Assembly: GCF_049472135.1 (NCBI RefSeq)
Contig: NZ_JBMOVV010000010.1
Location: 1-64,000, forward strand
Length of the DNA stretch: 64,000 nt
Direction: 5' to 3'
Source of the DNA: Arcobacter_B sp049472135
GTDB taxonomy: Bacteria; Campylobacterota; Campylobacteria; Campylobacterales; Arcobacteraceae
Positions 57,422-64,000 of the stretch are shown piece by piece (position 1 is the stretch's first letter; the number at the start of each line of letters is the position of its first letter). The position numbers and the translations under genes are program-made. The notes under the pieces are model-generated. The model searched no databases. It was not told the origin of the DNA and saw only the letters and a program-made list of their open reading frames with translations.

Positions 57422-58948
57422 ATGGAAAATATTTTATCGATGCTGATATTCTTCCCAGCAGCAGCTGCAACAGTTGGATTCTTAATTCACAAGGATTCAA
57501 TGAGACAATATGGTGTAGTTGTAACTGTTGTTGAGTTTGTTTTAGCTTTACTTTTATGGTATCACTTTGATCCAAGTATGGCTGGAATGCAGTTTGTTCA
57601 AAATTTACCAATAATCTCTTCTATGGGTATAGGCTATGTAGCTGGTGTTGATGGTGTATCATTATTCTTAATTATCATGATTACATTTATGACGATGATT
57701 GCTGTTATTGGATTAACTGAAAAAAGAAATGTTAAGAACCTTATCATTACTATGCTTTACTTAGAAATGACAATGGTTGGAGTTTTCGTTTCTCTTGATG
57801 TAATTATGTTCTATGTATTCTGGGAATTAACTCTTATTCCAATGTTCTATATCATTGGTTTCTGGGGAGCAGAGAGAAGATTCTATGCAGCAATGAAGTT
57901 CTTCTTATATACATTTATTGGTTCATTAATCATGCTTGTAGGTATGTTATATTTTGGATATGTATATCACGAAACTACAGGAGTTTGGAGCTTTAACTTA
58001 CTTGATTGGTATGGGGCTATTTTACCTTTTGATGTTCAATTATGGTTATTTATTGCTTTCTTCTTTGGATTTGCAGTAAAAGTTCCAATGATTCCATTCC
58101 ATACTTGGCTTCCATTAGCACACGGTGAAGCACCAACAATTGGTTCTATTATCCTTGCAGCAGTATTATTAAAAATGGAAACATATGGATTTATTAGATT
58201 CTCACTTCCATTATTCCCTGATGCAGCAGTTTACTTCATGTGGTTTATGGCAGCACTAGCTATTATTGCTATTATTTATACAGCAATGCTTGCATATGCA
58301 CAAGAAGATATGAAACAAATGATTGCATACTCTTCTGTATCACACATGGGTGTTATTACTTTAGGTGTATTTGCATTAAATACAGAAGGTATTGCAGGAG
58401 CTGTTTATCTGATGATTGGACATGCGATTGTTTCAGGTGCACTGTTCATGTGTGTGGGTGTTTTATATGATAGAAGAAAAACTAAGATGATTAAAGAGTT
58501 TGGTGGATTAGCTCATAATATGCCAATGTTTGCACTTGTATATGCAGTAGTTTTAATGGGTTCTGTAGGACTTCCATTAACAGCTGGATTTATCGGTGAA
58601 TTCTTAGCTTTACTTGGATTCTTTAAAGCATCTCCAATCTTAACATTTATTGCTTCTTTAACTATTGTTTTAAGTGCAATTTATATGTTATCAATGTACA
58701 AAAGAACATTCTTTGGAGAGTTAGTTAATCCTAAGAATAAAACATTAAAAGATATTTTTGGAAGAGAGTTAGTTGCTCTTGGTTCTTTAGTTGCTTTAAT
58801 TATAGCACTTGGGGTTTATCCAAAAGTTGTACTTGAACCACTAAATACTTCTGTAAATCATTTAACACAAGTTATGCAAGTAAAAGCTGTTAATGAAGAT
58901 ACAAAAGAGAAGCTTAAAGCTTTAAATACAGTAGGGGAGGTTAAATAG
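57422..58948 (+). CDS. nuoM: NADH-quinone oxidoreductase subunit M
   Basis: 508 aa antiporter-like subunit, about 14 helices. Conserved FYVFWELTLIPMFYIIGFWG with the functional Glu, VPMIPFHTWLPLAHGEAPTI, and SSVSHMGVITLGVF. 12 bases after nuoL and directly followed by nuoN with no gap. Confidence 0.97.
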   Translation: MENILSMLIFFPAAAATVGFLIHKDSMRQYGVVVTVVEFVLALLLWYHFDPSMAGMQFVQNLPIISSMGIGYVAGVDGVSLFLIIMITFMTMIAVIGLTEKRNVKNLIITMLYLEMTMVGVFVSLDVIMFYVFWELTLIPMFYIIGFWGAERRFYAAMKFFLYTFIGSLIMLVGMLYFGYVYHETTGVWSFNLLDWYGAILPFDVQLWLFIAFFFGFAVKVPMIPFHTWLPLAHGEAPTIGSIILAAVLLKMETYGFIRFSLPLFPDAAVYFMWFMAALAIIAIIYTAMLAYAQEDMKQMIAYSSVSHMGVITLGVFALNTEGIAGAVYLMIGHAIVSGALFMCVGVLYDRRKTKMIKEFGGLAHNMPMFALVYAVVLMGSVGLPLTAGFIGEFLALLGFFKASPILTFIASLTIVLSAIYMLSMYKRTFFGELVNPKNKTLKDIFGRELVALGSLVALIIALGVYPKVVLEPLNTSVNHLTQVMQVKAVNEDTKEKLKALNTVGEVK

Positions 58949-60451
58949 ATGCTAGAGCCTATTTCAATTAGTTTAGAGAGTTTAAACCTAGGTACTTTAG
59001 CACCTATGGTTATTGCAATAATTGGTGCAATTAGTATTATATTAACTGACCTATTTAATAAGAATAAACATAAATCATTATATGTAATGATTGTTATTCT
59101 TTTCTTAGTGTTTGACTTATTTACATTATTAGCGTTTTCAGGTGAAGAAAGAGGTCTATTTGACATAATGTTACTTGATGGTATTGCAATACTATCTCAA
59201 TGTATTATTATTGGTGGATCAATTCTATTTATTTTCTTTGGACTTTCAAAGTTAAGATTCCAAGATTTCAGACATGCTGAGTATTTTGCATTATATTTAT
59301 TTATGGTTGCAGGATTCCAGTTTATGGTAAGTTCTGATTCATTAATCTTAATTTTTGTTGGACTTGAAACAGCTTCTTTAGCTTTATATACAATGATTGC
59401 AATGCACAATAGAATGGTATCAATCGAAGCTGCTGTTAAGTACTTTACAATGGGTGCTTTAGCAGCTGCTTTCTTTGTATTTGGTTCTATGATTTTCTAT
59501 GCCTTAACAGGTTCTTTAGAGTTAGCACAAATTTCACAAGTATTAAGTGAACAAAATTACTTATCAAGTGAAAACTTCTCTAATTATGTAATGGCATTAG
59601 TTGGATTTGTATTTATGTTTGCAGCACTTGGGTTTAAATTATCATTATTCCCATTCCATACTTGGGTTCCAGATGTTTACCAAGGTTCAACATCTGCTTT
59701 AGCTGGATTTATGTCGGTTATTCCAAAAATGGCAGGATTTGTTGTAGCTCTTAGATTCTTTGATGTATTTGTACACAGTGGAGATACAATTATTCACTTT
59801 ATGCTTTACATTACAGTAATTTTAACAATGACAATTCCAAACTTAATTGCATTACAACAAACAGATATTAAAAGAATGCTTGCTTACTCATCAATTTCAA
59901 ATGCGGGTATGGCAATGGCAGCTGTATTAATTGGTACACACCAATCTACAAATGCTTTATTCTTATACTGGATTTTATTTACAATCACTAACTTTGGTGC
60001 ATTTGGTATGTTATGGCTTAACAGAGGTAAAGAGTACAAAGATTATAACTCTCCTTACTCATTTAAAAAGTTCTCTGGACTTGCACAAATTTCGCCATTT
60101 ACAGCATCAATTTTAGGTCTGTTCTTATTTGCATTAACAGGTCTTCCTCCATTTGCATTATTCTGGGGGAAAATGTACTTAGTATCAAGTGCCGTAAATG
60201 CAGGTGAAATTGCCTTAGCAGTTATTATTGTATTAAACTCAGCAATCGCTGCTTACTACTACTTAAGACCTGTTTCATATATGTTCTTAAGAGATCCAGA
60301 AGAAGGTGCTAATACTAAATTTATGCAAAATGCTTCAACTCCAATGAAATCAGTTGTAGGTTTTGCAGTATTCTTAGCTGTAACTTCAATCTTCTATATT
60401 CAACCACTATTAGACATAATCTCTCACTACGTAGCTAGTGCAGGATTTTAG
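58949..60451 (+). CDS. nuoN: NADH-quinone oxidoreductase subunit N
   Basis: 500 aa antiporter-like subunit, the last gene of the operon. Conserved LILIFVGLETASLALYTMIA, KLSLFPFHTWVPDVYQGSTS and KRMLAYSSISNAGMAMAAVL with the central Lys residues. A hairpin follows within 7 bases. The operon from nuoA to nuoN is complete and unbroken. Confidence 0.97.
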   Translation: MLEPISISLESLNLGTLAPMVIAIIGAISIILTDLFNKNKHKSLYVMIVILFLVFDLFTLLAFSGEERGLFDIMLLDGIAILSQCIIIGGSILFIFFGLSKLRFQDFRHAEYFALYLFMVAGFQFMVSSDSLILIFVGLETASLALYTMIAMHNRMVSIEAAVKYFTMGALAAAFFVFGSMIFYALTGSLELAQISQVLSEQNYLSSENFSNYVMALVGFVFMFAALGFKLSLFPFHTWVPDVYQGSTSALAGFMSVIPKMAGFVVALRFFDVFVHSGDTIIHFMLYITVILTMTIPNLIALQQTDIKRMLAYSSISNAGMAMAAVLIGTHQSTNALFLYWILFTITNFGAFGMLWLNRGKEYKDYNSPYSFKKFSGLAQISPFTASILGLFLFALTGLPPFALFWGKMYLVSSAVNAGEIALAVIIVLNSAIAAYYYLRPVSYMFLRDPEEGANTKFMQNASTPMKSVVGFAVFLAVTSIFYIQPLLDIISHYVASAGF

Positions 60452-60457
60452 TATAAA

Positions 60458-60484
60458 CTAGCCATTTAATTTTTAAATGGCTAG
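60458..60484 (+). terminator. Hairpin after nuoN
   Basis: Perfect 11-bp stem (60458-60468 with 60474-60484), loop of 5, 6 bases after the nuoN stop. No T-run follows, so it may protect the 3' end of the nuo mRNA or attenuate, rather than fully stop, transcription into the next gene. Confidence 0.5.
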
Positions 60485-60504
60485 GAATATAGTAAAATCT
60501 TTCT

Positions 60505-60990
60505 ATGAGACTCTTTTTTCTTTTATTTTTTATTAATACCTTATTATTTTCAAACAGTTTAAAACTTGACAATAAAGATATATTGATTTTGAAAAAAATC
60601 AAATCTTTAAGTGATGATGAAATGTTAAGTTACTCACTAATGGCAATAGCAATAAAAGAGTCAAATATTGGCAAATATGTTGTTAATAGTCAAACTAATG
60701 ACTTTGGACTTTTTCAAGCAAATATAAAAACAGTATTATCAAGACAGAACGTAAAAGATACAAAAGAGAATAGAATATTTTATGCCAATAAACTAATAAA
60801 TGATGTATCTTTTGCTACAGCAAATGCAATTATTGAGCTTAGATACTGGAAAAAAGTTCATAAAAATAATTGGGCAAAAACTTGGGCTTCTTATAATACG
60901 GGCTGGAAATATGATAGTAAAACAGGATTTAAATATGCAAATAGTATATTTGAAATCATAAAGAAATTGAAAATTGAGTATGGCCTTTAG
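60505..60990 (+). CDS. Lysozyme-like (SLT-type) transglycosylase
   Basis: 161 aa, small. Signal peptide (LFFLLFFINTLLFSNS), then a lysozyme-like domain: AIKESNIGKY with the catalytic Glu52, TNDFGLFQANIKT, and a C-terminal SYNTGW, all marks of lytic transglycosylases. It lacks the accessory domains of larger family members, so it probably cuts peptidoglycan locally. Located 53 bases after nuoN, before mqnD. Confidence 0.8.
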   Translation: MRLFFLLFFINTLLFSNSLKLDNKDILILKKIKSLSDDEMLSYSLMAIAIKESNIGKYVVNSQTNDFGLFQANIKTVLSRQNVKDTKENRIFYANKLINDVSFATANAIIELRYWKKVHKNNWAKTWASYNTGWKYDSKTGFKYANSIFEIIKKLKIEYGL

Positions 60991-61056
60991 GTCTAATATA
61001 ACCTAGAAATAAAGCATAACTTGCTAAAATCCATTAATTAATCATAAGGAAAAGTT

Positions 61057-61920
61057 TTGAAAAAGATAAGTGTTGCACATTCACCAGACGCAGATGATAT
61101 TTTTATGTACTATGCAATTAAATTTGGTTGGGTTACTCCAAAAGATGCAGTGTTTGAAAATATTGCAGATGATATAGAGACTCTAAATCAAGCTACATTA
61201 AAAGGTCAATATGATATTTGTGCAATCTCTTTTGCCTTATATCCTTTTGTTAAAAAAGATTATGCTTTATTAAAAACTGCTGTTTCTTTTGGTGAAGGAT
61301 ATGGTCCTAAACTTATTAAGAAAAAAGGAACAAACCTTAAAAAGAATTTTAAAGTAGCTCTTAGTGGAGAATTTACTACTAATGCACTTTTATTTAAAAT
61401 AGCATACCCAAATGCAAGAATTACATATATGAACTTCTTAGATATTGAAAAAGCTGTTATTGATGGAGAAGTTGATGCAGGTGTATTAATTCATGAATCA
61501 ATTCTTACATATGATGATACTTTAGAAGTTGAGAAAGAGTTATGGGATGTATGGGTTGAATTAAGTGGAGGAGATTTACCTTTACCATTAGGTGGTATGT
61601 GTTTAAGAAGATCAATTCCTTTACACAATGCAATTGATTATGAAAAAACATTAATTAAAGCCGTTGATGTAGCAAACAAAAATAGAAAAGTATTAGCTCC
61701 AATGCTACTTGAAAAAGGTTTAATTAGAGTTGATGCAAATACTTTAGATAATTATCTTGATTTATATGCAAATGATAACTCGGTACAATTAAGTGAAATT
61801 CAATACCAAGCTTTAGATAAACTATATGAACTTGGATATAAACATGGATTTTATGATAGCTTAATTAAATCAAAAGATTTTTTAATCCCTGATGATTATG
61901 AAGAGTTAAGAGCAAGATAG
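61057..61920 (+). CDS. mqnD: MqnD-like protein (menaquinone via futalosine)
   Basis: 287 aa, periplasmic-binding-protein fold without a signal peptide. The N-terminus SVAHSPDADDIFMYYAI and LSGGDLPLPLGGMCLRRSI match the MqnA/MqnD family, and length and context favour MqnD, which converts cyclic de-hypoxanthine futalosine to 1,4-dihydroxy-6-naphthoate. MqnA is a possible alternative. Start TTG at 61057 with AAGGAAAAG just upstream. Menaquinone is the quinone used by the complex I upstream. Followed 11 bases on by murB. Confidence 0.78.
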   Translation: MKKISVAHSPDADDIFMYYAIKFGWVTPKDAVFENIADDIETLNQATLKGQYDICAISFALYPFVKKDYALLKTAVSFGEGYGPKLIKKKGTNLKKNFKVALSGEFTTNALLFKIAYPNARITYMNFLDIEKAVIDGEVDAGVLIHESILTYDDTLEVEKELWDVWVELSGGDLPLPLGGMCLRRSIPLHNAIDYEKTLIKAVDVANKNRKVLAPMLLEKGLIRVDANTLDNYLDLYANDNSVQLSEIQYQALDKLYELGYKHGFYDSLIKSKDFLIPDDYEELRAR

Positions 61921-61931
61921 TAAAGGTAAAA

Positions 61932-62711
61932 GTGGAAAATTATTTTAAGCAAATAGATTTTAGTAAATACTCATCTTTACATATTGGCCCTACAAGTGAA
62001 GTTTTAGTAATAAATGAAATAGGTAATTATGATGATTATCAAATCTTGGGTAGGGCTAATAATGTACTAATTTCAAATAGTCATCCAAAATTTGCTGTAT
62101 TAGGTGAAGCTTTTGACTATATAGAACAAAAAGATAATCTTTTATATGTAGGCTGTGCTACAAAATCAGGGAAACTTTTATCATATGCAAAAAGAAATAA
62201 CCTAGCAAACTTAGAGTTTTTAGGAAAACTTCCGGGTTGTCTTGGTGGATTAGTTAAAATGAATGCTGGATTAAAACAGTGGGAAATTTTCAATTATATT
62301 CATTCAATCAAGACAAATAAAGGTTATATTAAAAAAGAGAATATAGAATACTCTTATAGAAATACAAAAATAGATACAATTGTTTATGAAGTAGTATTTA
62401 ATATTGAGACAGGCTATTCAAAAGAAATGGCTGATATGTTTAAAAAAATGAGAGATAATCAACCCCAATTACCAAGTGCTGGGTCTTGTTTTAAAAATCC
62501 AAAAGATGATTTTGCAGGAAGATTAATAGAAGCAGTTGGACTAAAAGGTTTAAAAAAAGGTGGAATGGGATTTTCCCAAGAACACGCTAATTTTTTAGTA
62601 AATTATGGCGGTGGAACATACGATGAGGCTATTTATATGATTAGTTTAGCCCAAGAAAAGATTAAAGAGCAGTTTAATATAGATATTCAAAAAGAGATAA
62701 TAGTTTATTAG
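61932..62711 (+). CDS. murB: UDP-N-acetylenolpyruvoylglucosamine reductase
   Basis: NADPH-dependent flavoenzyme that makes UDP-MurNAc for peptidoglycan. 259 aa, the short form known in Campylobacterota. FAD-domain motif LGRANNVLIS, GKLPGCLGGLVKMNAG, and the conserved PSAGSCFKNP with the catalytic Ser. Start is GTG at 61932 with AAAGGTAAAA upstream. The N-terminal Tyr/His region (YSSLHIG) is slightly different from the usual NTF motif, which is a known variation. Confidence 0.94.
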   Translation: MENYFKQIDFSKYSSLHIGPTSEVLVINEIGNYDDYQILGRANNVLISNSHPKFAVLGEAFDYIEQKDNLLYVGCATKSGKLLSYAKRNNLANLEFLGKLPGCLGGLVKMNAGLKQWEIFNYIHSIKTNKGYIKKENIEYSYRNTKIDTIVYEVVFNIETGYSKEMADMFKKMRDNQPQLPSAGSCFKNPKDDFAGRLIEAVGLKGLKKGGMGFSQEHANFLVNYGGGTYDEAIYMISLAQEKIKEQFNIDIQKEIIVY

Positions 62712-62772
62712 TAATATTAATTAATTTATGTTAGAATGCTCCGATTTAAAAAAGTGAAATGAGGTTTTTTTA

Positions 62773-64000
62773 GTGAAGAATTTAGTAATAGTGGAGTCTC
62801 CAGCCAAAGCAAAGACAATATCAAAATTTTTAGGTAAAGATTTTAAAGTGATGGCTTCGATGGGTCATGTAAGAGATTTACCAAAATCAAAATTAGGGTT
62901 TGATCCAGAAGATAATTTTAAACCAAAGTATTTAGTATCAGCAGATAAGAAAAAAGTTATATCAGATTTAAAAAAAGAGATTAATAAAGATACTACAATT
63001 TACCTAGCGGCCGATGAGGATAGAGAGGGAGAAGCTATTGCATGGCATTTAATCCCCGCACTTAAAATTGAAAAAAACCCTATTAAAAGAATTGTTTTTC
63101 ACGAAATTACTAAAGATGCAATTTTAAAAGCCTTAGAAAACCCAAGAGATGTTGACCAAAATCTTGTTGATGCTCAACAAGCAAGAAGAATTTTAGACAG
63201 AGCTGTTGGTTATGAACTTTCTCCTTTATTATGGAAGAAAGTTAGATATGGTTTAAGTGCAGGTAGAGTTCAATCTGTTGCTGTTAAAATTATAGTTGAT
63301 AGAGAGAATGAAATTAGAGAATTTAAACCAGAAGAGTACTGGAAAATTAAATCAAACTTCATTGACCCAGAATTAAAAGCTGAACTAGCTAAGCATAGTG
63401 GTTCTAACATAAAAGTTACAAATGAACAAGAAGCAAAAGTTGTAGAAGCTTCTGTTAAACAAGCTGATTTTACTTTAGTAGATATTGAAGAAAAAGATTC
63501 AAAAAGAAATCCAGCAGCACCATTTACAACATCAACTTTACAGCAAGAAGCAAGTAGAAAACTTGGACTTTCTGTAAAGCAAACTATGGTTATTGCACAA
63601 CAATTATATGAAGGTAATGTTGGTAATATTCCAGGACATAGTGGTGGTTTAATCACATATATGAGAACTGACTCTTTAAATCTTTCGACAGTTGCAACAA
63701 CTGCAGCTAAAAAGGTAATTGAAGAGCAATATGGAAAAGAGTATTCATTAAGTAAACCAAGGGTTTATAAGTCAAAAGCAAAAGGGGCACAAGAGGCTCA
63801 CGAAGCTATTAGACCTGTAAATTTAGCACTTAAACCAAGTGAAATTAAAGCATATGTTGAACCTGCACAATATAAGTTATATAGTCTTATTTGGAAAAGA
63901 ACATTAGCTACACAAATGGCTCCTGCACAAATTGCTAATACTACATACAAGATTCAAGCAGGAAAAGATGGAGAGTATGAGTTCCAAACAAAGGGACAAA
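62773..64000 (+). CDS. topA: DNA topoisomerase I, 5' part
   Basis: Type IA topoisomerase; relaxes negative supercoils. The gene starts at GTG 62773, with GAGG 8 bases upstream, and is cut by the window end after about 409 codons. Toprim domain at the N-terminus (VIVESPAKAKTI, YLAADEDREGEAIAWHL), then RRILDRAVGYELSP and the active-site GLITYMRTDSL with Tyr296. No frameshift is seen in the visible part. Zinc-finger region lies beyond the window. A plus-frame shadow on the other strand (63270-63656) is not a gene. Confidence 0.96.
   Translation, partial: MKNLVIVESPAKAKTISKFLGKDFKVMASMGHVRDLPKSKLGFDPEDNFKPKYLVSADKKKVISDLKKEINKDTTIYLAADEDREGEAIAWHLIPALKIEKNPIKRIVFHEITKDAILKALENPRDVDQNLVDAQQARRILDRAVGYELSPLLWKKVRYGLSAGRVQSVAVKIIVDRENEIREFKPEEYWKIKSNFIDPELKAELAKHSGSNIKVTNEQEAKVVEASVKQADFTLVDIEEKDSKRNPAAPFTTSTLQQEASRKLGLSVKQTMVIAQQLYEGNVGNIPGHSGGLITYMRTDSLNLSTVATTAAKKVIEEQYGKEYSLSKPRVYKSKAKGAQEAHEAIRPVNLALKPSEIKAYVEPAQYKLYSLIWKRTLATQMAPAQIANTTYKIQAGKDGEYEFQTKGQ

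Noticed and set aside
63270..63656. 128-codon minus-strand ORF
   Set aside because: It is the antisense shadow of topA, whose motifs are clear on the plus strand.

Overview
The window is a 64 kb piece of a compact, AT-rich bacterial chromosome. It most likely comes from a member of the Campylobacterota, probably the family Arcobacteraceae. The evidence is the gene content: a complex I operon in which nuoE/nuoF are replaced by two short Campylobacterota-type proteins, the cell-shape carboxypeptidase Csd4/Pgp1 with its Gln/Glu/His zinc site, the order fabZ-lpxA-clpX-mreB-mreC, a futalosine-pathway MqnD-like protein, QueH, CcoG and cache-domain sensors. Codons are strongly A/T-biased, TTG and GTG starts are frequent, and several neighbouring genes overlap or are separated by only a few bases. 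I see no phage, insertion sequence, CRISPR array, integron or plasmid backbone, so this looks like core chromosome.

Layout. 1-3460: the end of an rRNA operon (23S, 5S, terminator), with nested inverted repeats around the 23S that should form processing stems. 3569-8950: an orphan cache-domain histidine kinase, rpsU (minus), moaC, a DUF493 gene, and two overlapping peptidoglycan peptidase genes (an M15-like protein and Csd4/Pgp1). 8687-14851 (minus): an lpxH-like phosphoesterase, a patatin-like lipase, dnaE, surE and a small unknown protein, closely packed. 14977-16286: two FlgO-type lipoproteins. 16281-24136 (minus): recJ-pyrG, ccoG, a GT-B-like unknown, and mnmG with a 31-codon membrane-peptide ORF behind it. 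24363-24983: ribE. 25046-32578 (minus): an orphan response regulator, then the envelope/shape operon queH-lpxB-fabZ-lpxA-clpX-mreB-mreC. 32645-42142: a lipoprotein with an apparent ATC start, a Ser-rich lipoprotein divergent from a WYL regulator, NDH-2, nfo, an AEC transporter and Sel1-repeat lipoproteins. 42324-45996: an AAA ATPase with an unusual Walker B motif, convergent with a chemoreceptor. 46525-60451: the 14-gene complex I operon nuoABCD-(E-like)-(F-like)-nuoGHIJKLMN. 60505-64000: a lysozyme-like protein, an mqnD-like gene, murB and the first part of topA, which runs off the window.

How it fits together. Respiration is represented by complex I, NDH-2, a menaquinone step and cytochrome oxidase assembly (CcoG). 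Envelope growth is represented by lipid A synthesis (LpxA, LpxB, LpxH-like), MreB/MreC, MurB, Csd4, the M15-like protein and a lysozyme-like enzyme, all consistent with a rod- or helix-shaped Gram-negative cell. Sensing is represented by a cache histidine kinase, a REC-PAS regulator and a cache chemoreceptor, none of which has an obvious partner next to it.

No clearly novel multi-gene system is visible. The observations most worth checking are the ATC-start lipoprotein, the 31-codon ORF behind mnmG, the palindrome between the WYL regulator and the Ser-rich lipoprotein, the AAA ATPase with Asn in Walker B, tail-to-tail genes whose stop codons lie inside a shared terminator hairpin, and the long structured region in front of nuoA.
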